NCBI RefSeq assembly: GCF_946478805.1
Contig: NZ_CAMLDC010000014.1
Coordinates: forward strand, 57,165 to 121,164
Direction of reading: 5' to 3'
Length of the DNA: 64,000 bases
Source: an uncultured Fluviicola sp.
GTDB taxonomy: Bacteria; Bacteroidota; Bacteroidia; Flavobacteriales; Crocinitomicaceae
A model generated the notes under the pieces. The model did not search any database. It was not told where the DNA came from and saw only the letters and a list, made by a program, of their open reading frames with translations. The position numbers and the translations under genes were made by a program. Below, piece by piece: positions 1-8,914 of this stretch. The number at the start of each line of letters is the position of its first letter. Within the stretch, counting starts at the first letter, position 1.

Positions 1-1125
1 ATATGCTGCTTCCATGTTTTCGGATTTTCTAAAAACCCAAACAACTCCTAAGCAGCCGAACATTAAAAACCAATTGATTGATGGGATATACAATTGTCCT
101 TTAATATCGGATGGGAAATTTACTTTCACACGCGGCCAAAGATTCAATCGAATAGCCTCATTAATCAATGTAAATGAACCGGAAATTAATGCTTGAGATG
201 CCACAATAGCTGCCGCAGTTGCAATAATAATCGCCGGTAACTTAAACCACTCAGGTACAATCATGTAGAATGGATTCTCTTCATTAATGAATTGATTTCC
301 GTGTTTACTCAACAAGAAAGCTCCTTGCCCAAAGTAATTGATAATCAACATACTTTTTACAAAAATCCAGCTTACCCGAATATTTTCTTTTCCACAGTGT
401 CCCAGGTCTGAATACAATGCTTCCGCTCCGGTTGTACATAAGAACACAGCTCCTAACAACCAAAAACCTTTCGGATAGTGTGTTAATAGGTCATATGCAT
501 AATATGGATTCAAAGCCTTTAAAATAGACAAATCTGAACTCAGGGATAACGCTCCGACCAGTCCCAACATCAGGAACCAGATCATCATAACCGGTCCAAA
601 AGCCCTTCCGATAAATTTAGTCCCAAATTGTTGAATCACAAAAATGAGAATAATAACAGCTACTACGATAGGTGTTATCGGAATATGCTTCATGGAAGGA
701 ATGTATGCCAATCCCTCAATCGCAGAAGAAACCGATATCGGTGGTGTGATAATTCCATCTGCAAGTAAAGCAGCTCCTCCGATCATTGCCGGAATCACCA
801 ACCATTTCTTTTTCCTGCGAACCAATGTATACAGCGAGAAAATTCCCCCTTCACCTTTATTATCTGCCCGAAGAGTAATGATCACATACTTAATTGTCGT
901 CTGTAATGTCAGTGTCCAAAAAATACAAGACAAAGCCCCCATAATCAGTTGGTCGGTAATCAATTTACCGCGCTCAATCAGGTGCCCATGGGCATCTCTA
1001 ACCGGATCTGCGTTTGTTATAGCTTTAAGTACATAAAGTGGTGAGGTACCGATATCTCCGAAGATAATCCCGACTGTGATAATCAATCCCGCGAACGAAA
1101 GCGCGTGATGATGGCTCTTTGACAT
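1..1125 (-). CDS. kup: Kup-family potassium uptake permease, C-terminus cut by window edge
   Basis: Inner-membrane K+ importer of the KUP/HAK/KT family (K+/H+ symport in characterised members). The reading frame stays open from an ATG at 1125 to the window edge (375 codons), so only the N-terminal half or so is present. The N-terminus carries the family signature GIIFGDIGTSPLYVLKAI, where an acidic residue and a GTSPLYV turn line the first helix. The last visible residues, SENMEAAY, match the conserved region entering a later membrane helix. It is divergent from trmB with a 111-bp gap. The identification is secure; the C-terminal cytoplasmic domain cannot be judged. Confidence 0.93.
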   Translation of the reverse strand, partial: MSKSHHHALSFAGLIITVGIIFGDIGTSPLYVLKAITNADPVRDAHGHLIERGKLITDQLIMGALSCIFWTLTLQTTIKYVIITLRADNKGEGGIFSLYTLVRRKKKWLVIPAMIGGAALLADGIITPPISVSSAIEGLAYIPSMKHIPITPIVVAVIILIFVIQQFGTKFIGRAFGPVMMIWFLMLGLVGALSLSSDLSILKALNPYYAYDLLTHYPKGFWLLGAVFLCTTGAEALYSDLGHCGKENIRVSWIFVKSMLIINYFGQGAFLLSKHGNQFINEENPFYMIVPEWFKLPAIIIATAAAIVASQALISGSFTLINEAIRLNLWPRVKVNFPSDIKGQLYIPSINWFLMFGCLGVVWVFRKSENMEAAY

Positions 1126-1219
1126 AAGATGTTTGTATTAAAGTGTAAATGTACATATTGCACAGAATACTTGCTAGGATTTGAGAAAAATTCAACAAAA
1201 AACTTTGACTTGGAATGCG

Positions 1220-1227
1220 TATTTTTG
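1220..1227 (+). promoter_or_regulatory. TAnnTTTG -7 box of trmB
   Basis: TATTTTTG matches the Bacteroidota -7 consensus TAnnTTTG. It lies only 9 nt before the trmB ATG at 1237. The nearest upstream TTTG (1204-1207) is 12 nt away, shorter than the usual 17-23, so the -33 element is poor. The position argues for a leaderless or very short-leader mRNA and for ATG 1237 over ATG 1129. Confidence 0.5.
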
Positions 1228-1236
1228 CACCGATTT

Positions 1237-1917
1237 ATGGGAAAGAATAAACTGAGACGCTTTGCGGAAATGAAATTATGGGACAATGTGTTCGAACCGA
1301 CATTGGCATCAAACCCGCAGGAAGCATTTCCATTAAAGGGAAAATGGCATCAAGATTACTTTAAGAACTCCAACCCCATTGTATTGGAATTGGGTTGCGG
1401 AAAAGGGGAATATTCCGTTGGACTGGCAAAACATTATCCAAACAAGAACTTTATTGGCGTAGATATCAAAGGTTCCCGCATGTTTGTAGGAGCAAAAGAA
1501 GCGCTTGACGAAAACCTCGCGAACGTTGCTTTCCTCAGAACCAAAATTGATTTTATCGATTCCTATTTTACGGAAAGTGAAGTGGATGAAATCTGGTTGA
1601 CCTTTTCAGACCCTCAACCTCTGAAACCGCGAAAACGATTGACTTCAGAACAATTCATCTCGCGCTACAGAAGCATATTAAAACCAGGTGGGATTATCCA
1701 CTTGAAAACGGATTCCGATTTATTGTTTGAATCAACCGAAGAACAGATCCGGGAGCATAAATACGATCTGATCGAATCAACTTGGAATCTGTATCAATCC
1801 ATGCCTGAAGACCTGGATCCGACTATCCGGGATATTTTACATATCAAAACGCATTACGAGCAGCTGTTTACCGCAAAGGGTTCGGTGATCAAGTATTGTT
1901 CGTTCAGAATTCATTAA
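1237..1917 (+). CDS. trmB: tRNA (guanine46-N7)-methyltransferase TrmB
   Basis: SAM-dependent enzyme forming m7G46 in the tRNA variable loop; cytoplasmic, 226 aa. It has the Rossmann SAM-binding motif ELGCGKGEYSVGLA followed by the acidic strand end FIGVDIKGSRM. The later TFSDPQPLKPRKRL block is the TrmB signature, usually seen as FPDPWPKKRHxKRR; the Bacteroidota version has Q-P in place of W-P. I chose ATG 1237 because the product then begins MGKNKLRRFAEM, as family members do, and because a -7 promoter box ends at 1227; an upstream in-frame ATG at 1129 would add 36 non-homologous residues. Convergent with clpX, separated by a hairpin terminator. Confidence 0.95.
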   Translation: MGKNKLRRFAEMKLWDNVFEPTLASNPQEAFPLKGKWHQDYFKNSNPIVLELGCGKGEYSVGLAKHYPNKNFIGVDIKGSRMFVGAKEALDENLANVAFLRTKIDFIDSYFTESEVDEIWLTFSDPQPLKPRKRLTSEQFISRYRSILKPGGIIHLKTDSDLLFESTEEQIREHKYDLIESTWNLYQSMPEDLDPTIRDILHIKTHYEQLFTAKGSVIKYCSFRIH

Positions 1918-1970
1918 AAGTTAATTCGGCTACGGTAATGGTCTTTTAAATATAAAATGATCCAATTATA

Positions 1971-2017
1971 AATTATCAAGGGGATTCATCTTCTTCAGAC
2001 AAATCCCCTTGATAATT
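1971..2017. terminator. bidirectional hairpin between trmB and clpX
   Basis: Perfect 16-bp inverted repeat: left arm 1971-1986 (AATTATCAAGGGGATT), right arm 2002-2017, 15-nt loop. It sits between two convergent genes, fitting a shared terminator, although there is no long T-run. A sister copy with a compensatory base change is at 55612-55657. Confidence 0.65.
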
Positions 2018-2041
2018 CATTCGTTTATAATTGATAATTTT

Positions 2042-3262
2042 CTAAGCCACTTTCAATCTCGCAACTTTGCTCTTCGAAAATTGTGCTTTCGCATATTCCA
2101 GGTCGACTCTGAAGTCTGTTTCATTTTTAGACGGTAATTCATACATCGCATCGGTAAGGATAGCTTCACAAATGGAACGCAAACCGCGGGCTCCCAATTT
2201 GAATTCGATTGCTTTCTCAACGATAAAGTCCAATACATCCGCATCAAACTTCAAACGAATTCCATCAATTTCAAATAACCGTATATATTGCTTGATAATT
2301 GCGTTTTTAGGTTCCGTTATGATACGCTTCAAGCTTTTCGCATCCAATGGTTCCAAATAAGTCAACACCGGGAAACGGCCGATCAATTCCGGAATCAACC
2401 CGAATGATTTGACATCTGTCGGAGTGATGTACTTCAGGAAATTATCCTCATCCACTTTTTCAGTAACCTGGGAACCGAAACCGATTGTCTGTCTGTTTAC
2501 ACGACTTGCAATAATGCGTTCGATTCCGTCAAAAGCACCACCACAGATAAATAAGATATTCTTCGTATCGATAGCAATCATTTTTTGTTCCGGATGCTTT
2601 CTTCCTCCTTGAGGTGGAACATTGACAGTAGAGCCTTCCAATAATTTCAAAAGCGCCTGCTGAACACCTTCCCCCGAAACATCACGTGTGATTGACGGAT
2701 TGTCGCTTTTACGGGCAATCTTATCGATTTCATCAATGAATACAATTCCATGTTGTGCTGCCTGGACATTGTAATCTGCAGCCTGCAACAAACGGGAAAG
2801 AATACTTTCCACATCTTCTCCCACGTAACCTGCTTCGGTGAGTACCGTTGCGTCCGCAATACAAAATGGAACATTCAACATTTTCGCAATGGTCTTAGCC
2901 AACAATGTTTTTCCGGTTCCTGTTCTTCCCACCAAAATCACGTTCGATTTTTCAATCTCAACATCTTCTATCTTGGTTTGGTGCAAACGTTTATAATGAT
3001 TGTAAACCGCAACGGAAAGGGTTTTCTTGGCATCATCCTGACCAATCACGTATTCATCCAAACGCTCTTTGATATCCTGAGGTTTCAGGACATTTACAGG
3101 AGCGGCTTCCGGTGAAATTTTGGTGGATTGGTCTTCTTCGATAATAACCTTTGCCTGTGCAATACAGTGGTCACAAATGTGACCGGACAATCCGGCTATT
3201 AACAAACCTACTTGACTTCGGGGTCTTCCACAAAATGAGCAAGAAGTTTCTTTTTTTGACAT
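2042..3262 (-). CDS. clpX: ATP-dependent Clp protease ATPase subunit ClpX
   Basis: AAA+ unfoldase that feeds tagged substrates to ClpP; cytoplasmic, 406 aa, the usual ClpX length. The N-terminal C4 zinc domain has Cys8, Cys11, Cys30 and Cys33. Walker A is GRTGTGKT (about 112-119), the pore loop GYVGED (145-150) and Walker [10 protein letters not shown] (about 172-180). The IGF loop that docks on ClpP is present as TIGFGSQ. It lies 77 bp downstream of clpP on the same strand, with a hairpin in the gap, so it is probably co-transcribed with partial attenuation. All catalytic features look intact. Confidence 0.98.
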   Translation of the reverse strand: MSKKETSCSFCGRPRSQVGLLIAGLSGHICDHCIAQAKVIIEEDQSTKISPEAAPVNVLKPQDIKERLDEYVIGQDDAKKTLSVAVYNHYKRLHQTKIEDVEIEKSNVILVGRTGTGKTLLAKTIAKMLNVPFCIADATVLTEAGYVGEDVESILSRLLQAADYNVQAAQHGIVFIDEIDKIARKSDNPSITRDVSGEGVQQALLKLLEGSTVNVPPQGGRKHPEQKMIAIDTKNILFICGGAFDGIERIIASRVNRQTIGFGSQVTEKVDEDNFLKYITPTDVKSFGLIPELIGRFPVLTYLEPLDAKSLKRIITEPKNAIIKQYIRLFEIDGIRLKFDADVLDFIVEKAIEFKLGARGLRSICEAILTDAMYELPSKNETDFRVDLEYAKAQFSKSKVARLKVA

Positions 3263-3284
3263 ATTCTACTTTTTATCGACAAAA

Positions 3285-3316
3285 AAGTCATCCCAATCAG
3301 ATAATCGAGATGACTT
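3285..3316 (-). terminator. hairpin between clpP and clpX
   Basis: Arms AAGTCATC (3285-3292) and GATGACTT (3309-3316), followed on the minus strand by a T-run complementary to 3281-3286. It has the form of an intrinsic terminator or attenuator placed just after clpP and about 20 nt ahead of clpX. Confidence 0.55.
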
Positions 3317-3339
3317 AGATAATATGGTGCAAAGTTAGA

Positions 3340-4008
3340 CTATTTTGGATTGCGAAGCAATATCTCGTCTACCATTCCGTAATCTTTTGCTTCAGCAGCC
3401 GTCATCCAATAGTCACGGTCCGAATCTGCCCAAACTTTTTCATACGTTTGTTTCGAATGTGTTGCAATAATGTCGTACAATTCTTTTTTCAATTTCTGAA
3501 TTTCACGAGCTGTAATCTCGATATCAGAAGCTTGACCTTGTGCACCACCAAGTGGTTGGTGAATCATTATACGTGCATGTTTCAAAGCTGAACGTTTTCC
3601 TTCAGCACCGGCACACATCAAAACAGCTCCCATTGAAGCAGCCATTCCTGTACAGATCGTTGCCACGTCCGGTTTGATATACTGCATCGTATCGTAAATT
3701 CCCAAACCTGCATAAACAGATCCTCCCGGTGAATTCAAATAAATTTGGATATCCTTCTTGGAATCAGCCGATTCCAGGAATAACAATTGTGCGTTGATGA
3801 TATTTGCGACTTGATCGTTGATCCCTGTTCCCAAGAAAATGATACGATCCATCATCAGGCGTGAAAACACGTCCATTTGCGTCATATTCATCTGACGTTC
3901 TTCAATAATATAAGGTGTTAATGAAGATTCGATGTAGCTTTCTAAATGCATACTGGAAATTCCGACATGCTTTGTTGCGTACTTGTTAAATTCGTTTTTG
4001 TCGAACAT
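3340..4008 (-). CDS. clpP: ATP-dependent Clp protease proteolytic subunit ClpP
   Basis: Serine peptidase that forms the tetradecameric Clp barrel; 222 aa. The catalytic triad is visible: Ser125 in GMAASMGA, His150 in ARIMIHQPLGGAQGQ and Asp199 in SDRDYWM. The N-terminus (about 25 residues) is longer than the mature form, consistent with propeptide removal. It is followed by clpX, the standard partner. Trigger factor, often upstream of clpP elsewhere, is not here; a DUF2797 gene is upstream instead, 107 bp away. Confidence 0.98.
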   Translation of the reverse strand: MFDKNEFNKYATKHVGISSMHLESYIESSLTPYIIEERQMNMTQMDVFSRLMMDRIIFLGTGINDQVANIINAQLLFLESADSKKDIQIYLNSPGGSVYAGLGIYDTMQYIKPDVATICTGMAASMGAVLMCAGAEGKRSALKHARIMIHQPLGGAQGQASDIEITAREIQKLKKELYDIIATHSKQTYEKVWADSDRDYWMTAAEAKDYGMVDEILLRNPK

Positions 4009-4115
4009 GTTTGATAGTTTTTATACAAGTATTAAAATTAATATGATTCAGAAGATTTGAATCTTTTTTTGGCAGAAATTAACGAGAATAATTACAACAT
4101 TCAAAAGTTCAAAAC

Positions 4116-4913
4116 TTAATCGTATGAAAATTCGATTTCATAGCTAGTATGTTTCCGGATATTCAGTACACTTTCATCATCGAAGATCAGGTACTGACCT
4201 TTGATTCCCACTAGTTTTCCGCGAATGACCGGCGTCTTGTCAAAACTCACACTTTTCACCTTCACCGGATATTTTTCAACCGGATAAATCAATGAAATAA
4301 TGGTGTCGTCCATACTTACAAAATCCCTCATATCGAATGGCAACAAATCCTCTACTCTTCCCTTTTCATCCAACAAATCCAGTTCGTGATTGATCTCATT
4401 CTTCAGCATCCGTTGCCAGTTTGTTTTATCTGTCATGTAGGACTTCAAAGCAACTTCAATGATTCCTGCTTCATACCGATTCGATGTTTCGGCAAGAATA
4501 ATTGCTTTTGAAGCTCCCTGATCGATCCAGCGCGTCATTGTTTGTTCGGCACGTGTCACCCCGACTTTTATATTGTCGGAAGCAGCCAGGTAAACAATAT
4601 GCGGCTGATTATGATGCTTGTGTTCCCATTCGATATCTCTTCCTTCACCCAAATGAGCTCTGCACAATTCCGGATTGATAATACATGGCGCAGCTTGCGG
4701 TGCAGACTGAAAACAAGGAAAACAAAAACCTTGTCCAAAAGAGTTTTTCGTCTGTTTCCCGCAATTGGAGCAGGTAATTTTCCCGGTCCAGCTCAATTGG
4801 ATTTCACTTCCGATCAATTCATTCATGCGAATTTGAGGTTCCCCGTTCAAAACTAAGTGATATTGAATCGGTTCTTCAAAAGAAACACGCATTTTATCTA
4901 ATAATCCTATCAT
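4116..4913 (-). CDS. DUF2797 family protein with zinc-ribbon-like cysteines
   Basis: A 265-aa cytoplasmic protein of the DUF2797 family; no biochemical role is established that I know of. A CxxC pair (CSNCGKQ, about residue 48) and a second CFPC pair about 20 residues on suggest a small zinc ribbon. A third cysteine pair follows in PCIINPELC. The middle block HIVYLAASDNIKVGVTR resembles the GIY-YIG-like core described for this family (from memory). There is no signal peptide or membrane helix. It lies between an ABC-F gene and clpP on the same strand. The family call is fairly secure; the function is unknown. Confidence 0.8.
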   Translation of the reverse strand: MIGLLDKMRVSFEEPIQYHLVLNGEPQIRMNELIGSEIQLSWTGKITCSNCGKQTKNSFGQGFCFPCFQSAPQAAPCIINPELCRAHLGEGRDIEWEHKHHNQPHIVYLAASDNIKVGVTRAEQTMTRWIDQGASKAIILAETSNRYEAGIIEVALKSYMTDKTNWQRMLKNEINHELDLLDEKGRVEDLLPFDMRDFVSMDDTIISLIYPVEKYPVKVKSVSFDKTPVIRGKLVGIKGQYLIFDDESVLNIRKHTSYEIEFSYD

Positions 4914-4928
4914 TTTTTTATAGATTTT

Positions 4929-4972
4929 AAGACTGAAGACAAAAGACTTTAGACAGATTTGTCTTCAGTCTT
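4929..4972 (-). terminator. GACTGAAGAC-type hairpin after the ABC-F gene
   Basis: Perfect 15-bp stem, arms 4929-4943 and 4958-4972, built from the word AAGACTGAAGAC. More complementary words (GTCTAATGTCTC) follow up to 4993. It lies just 3' of the ABC-F stop. It belongs to a word family also seen at 51013-51079 and 51677-51756. Confidence 0.55.
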
Positions 4973-4999
4973 TCATCTCTCGTCTAATGTCTCAAAATA

Positions 5000-6934
5000 T
5001 TAATCTTGTATACTTTCCAATTCCTCTGTTGCTTCCATCCACAAATCCGAATAATAATCCAATTTGGATTTTACTTCTTCGAACGCTTTCAGAACCGGAG
5101 CAGTTTTGGTTGAGTCCGTGAAATCCATGGTAGCCAATTGGTCTTCCAATAATTTCACTTCTTTTTCCAATTCCTGGACGCGGTCCTCGTGTTGTTTCAC
5201 TTTATTCTGAAGCTGATTCTTTTTGCGTTTTTGCTCCTTCCGGTCTTCCTGAGATTGTGCTTTCACAGGTTCGGGAACCACTTCCTTCTGAACTATCTTA
5301 GCTTCTACTTTTTTAGCAGGAACCACCACAGATAGTTTGCGCTGCAGATATTCGTATACTCCGAAATGGTGAATCTTCAGTGTCTGATTTTCAATATCCC
5401 AGATACGGTTCGTCAAACCATCCAAAAATTCCCGGTCGTGGGAAACAATTAAAAATGTTCCTTCATACTGCAACAACGCTTTTTTTAGTACCTGCTTGCT
5501 TTGAATATCCAAGTGATTCGTCGGCTCATCCAGGATCAAAACGTTTGATGGACTTAAGAGCAGTTGACAAAGTGCCAGGCGAGTCCGTTCCCCTCCCGAC
5601 AAAACACCTACTTTCTTATCAATGTCTTCTCCGGAGAATAGGAATGCTCCCAAAATGGATCGCAGGTCTTTTCTCACATCACCCGACGCAACCAGGTCAA
5701 CAGTTTCATAAATTGTCAGGTTCTTGTTTAATCGCTCTGCTTGATCCTGAGCAAAATAAGTGATTTTGACATTGTGTCCATATTCCACTTTTCCTTCAAA
5801 ATCAATTTCCTTGGTCATGCATTTGAACAGCGTCGATTTCCCGACACCATTCGGTCCAAGAAGTGCTATTTTTTCTCCTCTTCCAACAGTAATTGAAATA
5901 TCCTTGAACAAGGTTCTGCCATTATATCCTTTTCCTAAATGTTCCATTTCAAGCACCCATTTTCCGGGTTGAACATTCAATGGGAAGAAAATATTCATTT
6001 TAGCTACAGCATCACTTTCCAGTTCAATGCGTTCTGTCCGGTCCAATTTCTTGATCAGGGACTGGGCAAAAGCCGCCTTATTCTTTTTCGCACGGAATTT
6101 ATCAATAAGTTCCTGCGTCTGCTTAATTTCTTTGTCCTGCTGCTTTTTTGCATCTGCCAAACGATCCAACTCTTCCGAACGCAATTCCTTATACTTGGAA
6201 TAGGCATAGGGAAAGTCCAAAATTTTCCCGAAGGAAATTTCCCAGGTTCTATTGGTGACATTATCTAAAAACAAGCGGTCGTGGGAAATGACAATTACTG
6301 CACCATCAAATTTTGTCAGGTAATTCTCCAACCACTGAATGGAAACGATATCCAGGTGATTCGTCGGCTCATCCAGCAAAAGCAAATTCGGTCGATTCAC
6401 CAATATCTTAGCTAACTCGGCTCTCATTTTCCATCCACCTGAAAACGAATTCAATTGTTTTTCGAAATCTTCCTTATGGAAACCGAGCCCATCCAAAACT
6501 GATGCAATTTTCTCTTCCCACTGAAATCCATCATGGATATTGAACAGGTCATTAGTTGCATTCAGATCGTTCAACAATTCAAGGTAGGATTCGGATTCAT
6601 AATCCTCCCGGGTGGTTAATTGGTGATTGATTTCCTCGATATGCTTTCTCAGATGATTCAATTGCTCATTGGAAAAAAACAGGTAATCAAATACACTTTG
6701 AGTTGTGTCAATGACAATATCCTGAGTCAGAAAACCTACTTCCAAACCTCTCTGACGATGGATCTGACCATCTGTAGGTTTTTCTGTTTGAGCGATTAAT
6801 CTCAAAAGGGTCGATTTCCCCGCTCCGTTCTTACCCACTAAACCAATCCGGTCTCCCTGGTTCACTTGAGCTGAACAATCCTCAAATAAATAACCCTGTG
6901 GGAAATGCACTCCCAATTTTTCCAAAACAAGCAT
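5000..6934 (-). CDS. ABC-F family ATPase (ribosome-associated, Uup/EttA type)
   Basis: Soluble tandem ATPase of 644 aa with no membrane helices, the hallmark of ABC-F proteins that act on the ribosomal E site. The first cassette has Walker A GKNGAGKST near residue 35 and signature SFSGGWKMR, followed by LLLLDEPTNHLD. A linker with many charged residues follows, then a second cassette with GPNGVGKST, LSGGERTRLAL and LILDEPTNHLD. A Lys/Glu-rich C-terminal coiled coil (about 565-640) resembles Uup. I chose ATG 6934 because the product then begins MLVLEKLGVHF and a -7 box sits 3 nt upstream; an upstream in-frame ATG at 6973 adds 13 residues that precede the fold. The Uup versus EttA assignment is open. 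Confidence 0.93.
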   Translation of the reverse strand: MLVLEKLGVHFPQGYLFEDCSAQVNQGDRIGLVGKNGAGKSTLLRLIAQTEKPTDGQIHRQRGLEVGFLTQDIVIDTTQSVFDYLFFSNEQLNHLRKHIEEINHQLTTREDYESESYLELLNDLNATNDLFNIHDGFQWEEKIASVLDGLGFHKEDFEKQLNSFSGGWKMRAELAKILVNRPNLLLLDEPTNHLDIVSIQWLENYLTKFDGAVIVISHDRLFLDNVTNRTWEISFGKILDFPYAYSKYKELRSEELDRLADAKKQQDKEIKQTQELIDKFRAKKNKAAFAQSLIKKLDRTERIELESDAVAKMNIFFPLNVQPGKWVLEMEHLGKGYNGRTLFKDISITVGRGEKIALLGPNGVGKSTLFKCMTKEIDFEGKVEYGHNVKITYFAQDQAERLNKNLTIYETVDLVASGDVRKDLRSILGAFLFSGEDIDKKVGVLSGGERTRLALCQLLLSPSNVLILDEPTNHLDIQSKQVLKKALLQYEGTFLIVSHDREFLDGLTNRIWDIENQTLKIHHFGVYEYLQRKLSVVVPAKKVEAKIVQKEVVPEPVKAQSQEDRKEQKRKKNQLQNKVKQHEDRVQELEKEVKLLEDQLATMDFTDSTKTAPVLKAFEEVKSKLDYYSDLWMEATEELESIQD

Positions 6935-6937
6935 ATG

Positions 6938-6945
6938 CAAAGGTA
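6938..6945 (-). promoter_or_regulatory. TAnnTTTG -7 box of the ABC-F gene
   Basis: The minus strand reads TACCTTTG, then CAT, then ATG, leaving only 3 nt between box and start codon. Transcription from it should begin at or next to the A of the ATG, giving a leaderless mRNA. The best upstream TTG is about 25 nt away, so the -33 element is weak. Confidence 0.5.
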
Positions 6946-7029
6946 GGCAAAGTCTTACGAATTGAGAATTCAAAAATGAGAAGTTCTAAAATTCAAGGTT
7001 AATTGAAATCGGGGAAGGGTTTATAAAAA

Positions 7030-7058
7030 AGTCAGATCAAGTTATCCTTGATCTGACT
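7030..7058 (-). terminator. intrinsic terminator after gldM2
   Basis: 12-bp perfect stem, arms 7030-7041 and 7047-7058, 5-nt loop, followed on the minus strand by a T-run (A-run 7025-7030 on plus). It lies 18 bp past the gldM2 stop codon. Confidence 0.8.
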
Positions 7059-7076
7059 CGTTCTTATTACTGTTAT

Positions 7077-8819
7077 TTAGACAACAAACGAAATCATTTT
7101 TCTTCTCAGGATTTTATCCGGCCCCATATATTCCAATCTGAAGGTTATAATACTACCCGGTCTTGATTGCTTGATTAATTTCAATCCTTCCGAAGAAATT
7201 TGGTTTCCTTTCCCTTTTTCCGGACGAGGAGCAGTAGCAGTAGTCAATTCCCAATTAACAATATCAAACTTCGCATCAAGCGGGCTATTTTTATACTTGG
7301 AAAATAATCGGGTTTCTCCAGGAGGAACCTTACCGCCTGATTCAGTAGCTCCAAAGTAAAACTCCGGGTCCGGCAAGATCATCACACGGAACGAGTAGCT
7401 TCCCAATTTTACCTTCTTCTTTGAAAGTGAATTCACCCCGTAAATATCTATGGCTGCGGTTTTACCTGTTGTTGTCACCCGCGCGATTTGCTGATTCGGA
7501 TTCGCCGATTTAGCCAGATTCACACCGGTTCCGCTTAATACCGTTTGATCGTAACCGGATGCCACTCCTTCAATCAAATTGTCGTACCCTTTGTAAAGGA
7601 CGTTCAGTTTAGGCAGAGAAACCGTTCCCTGAGGCTTCATGATTTTTACGGTATGTGTCCAATCTTCCGTTTTTACCTGCCCGGATTTGTTCCTGATGGA
7701 AACTGTTCCTTTCAAAACCATTTCTCCGCTCGACCCCACTTTTGTCCGGATCACCCCTTTTCCTTCCGAACCCAAAAAGGACGATCCATTGTAAGTCACT
7801 GTCGGTTGATTATCGGAATCGAAAGCAGCCATCATCACATTCAGTTCCACTTCATCTCCTCCATTTGCAATCTCAGGTCCATAAACCAATCCAACAATTT
7901 TATTGAAGGAATATTCTCCTGTGGAGACTTTTGATTTCAGATGTGCCAAAGCCAATGAACGTGCCGAAAGAACGTCCTGCTGCATCGAAGAAAGGGAAGC
8001 CAAAGCAGCAACCAACGGGGCATGATCAAAAGTCTGTCCAATCCAGTGAACGCCTTCTATTTCATTCTGTGTAACGCGTTCCGGTTTGGTGAGATTCATA
8101 TAAATGGAAGCAAGGACTTCCTCATCATCTCTCAAATTTGCTTTGGAAGATTTAAACATCCGGTCGACCTGCTTTTTCAAATCGGTATTGTCCTTAAAAT
8201 CATTGATTGCTTTTGGGTTGATTGAAAAGGATTTATTTCCCTCTTTATAGGTTCCTGTAGTTTGAATCAGTTTTGAGCGAAACTCGTTGAAATCATCCCA
8301 GATATTCTTTCCTTTCCCGGTTGGATTCTTTATATCATCACCAATCAGGATATGCATTGGAATATCGTATTGATCCTTTGCCTCGACAGCCATCAGATTC
8401 ATTCGGGTAGGTCTGCAATCTTTTCCCTTAACCCAAACGATGGTTTTTTGGTCGTAATTCTTGATTTGGGTGATATCTTCTCCGGATTCCCTCAACAATT
8501 CCATTTTCACCTGGTCGATTTCTTGAATCAACGTTGATGAGAGTTTATCAACTGCTTTCATTTGCTTCATCACTTTTTTCAGTTTTCGAAGCTTTTCAGC
8601 ATTCTCTTTTCCATTCGTCGATGCAATTTCATCCGAGATATCCGAAATGAACTCGGAACCTCTATCCACCTGCATCCCATTTGATTTTTGGGTATTCTCT
8701 TCGATCGCAACAAACGCATCCAGGATTGTTTTTGATACGTTCAATGCCAAAAGAGCGGTGAGTACCAGGTACATCATTCCAATCATCTTTTGTCTCGGTG
8801 TTTCTTTTCCTCCAGCCAT
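7077..8819 (-). CDS. second GldM-type T9SS/gliding motor protein
   Basis: Paralogue of GldM (PorM), the inner-membrane protein whose long periplasmic arm links the GldL motor to the GldK/GldN ring. It has 580 aa. The first 46 residues are almost identical to the main GldM at 12832-14568, including Arg9 (ETPRQKM), which in GldM pairs with the GldL membrane glutamate, and the single helix MMYLVLTALLALNVS. The periplasmic part diverges but keeps landmarks such as VHWIGQTFDHAPLVAALASL and GTVSLPKLNVLYKGYDN. It lies downstream of gldN2 in reversed order relative to the main gldM-gldN. It is probably functional; whether it shares the single GldL is inference. Confidence 0.92.
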   Translation of the reverse strand: MAGGKETPRQKMIGMMYLVLTALLALNVSKTILDAFVAIEENTQKSNGMQVDRGSEFISDISDEIASTNGKENAEKLRKLKKVMKQMKAVDKLSSTLIQEIDQVKMELLRESGEDITQIKNYDQKTIVWVKGKDCRPTRMNLMAVEAKDQYDIPMHILIGDDIKNPTGKGKNIWDDFNEFRSKLIQTTGTYKEGNKSFSINPKAINDFKDNTDLKKQVDRMFKSSKANLRDDEEVLASIYMNLTKPERVTQNEIEGVHWIGQTFDHAPLVAALASLSSMQQDVLSARSLALAHLKSKVSTGEYSFNKIVGLVYGPEIANGGDEVELNVMMAAFDSDNQPTVTYNGSSFLGSEGKGVIRTKVGSSGEMVLKGTVSIRNKSGQVKTEDWTHTVKIMKPQGTVSLPKLNVLYKGYDNLIEGVASGYDQTVLSGTGVNLAKSANPNQQIARVTTTGKTAAIDIYGVNSLSKKKVKLGSYSFRVMILPDPEFYFGATESGGKVPPGETRLFSKYKNSPLDAKFDIVNWELTTATAPRPEKGKGNQISSEGLKLIKQSRPGSIITFRLEYMGPDKILRRKMISFVV

Positions 8820-8888
8820 GATTCAAATTTTTAAGGTTATACCAATCGAATGTCATTTTTTCGATAAGTAACATGGAGGCAAAAAAAA

Positions 8889-8906
8889 TGTCCGCCGAGG
8901 CGGACA
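8889..8906 (-). terminator. intrinsic terminator between gldN2 and gldM2
   Basis: GC-rich stem TGTCCGCC/GGCGGACA (8889-8896 and 8899-8906) with a 2-nt loop and an A-run on plus (8881-8888), i.e. a T-run on the minus strand. It sits 9 bp past the gldN2 stop and upstream of gldM2, so the two paralogues may be separately transcribed or attenuated. Confidence 0.75.
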
Positions 8907-8914
8907 GTACTTTG

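Noticed and set aside
644..1036. Plus-strand 130-codon frame inside kup
   Set aside because: It overlaps an unmistakable potassium transporter on the other strand and has no family features.
1129..1236. N-terminal extension of trmB from ATG 1129
   Set aside because: The added 36 residues do not fit TrmB and the extension contains the -7 promoter box; ATG 1237 gives the family N-terminus.
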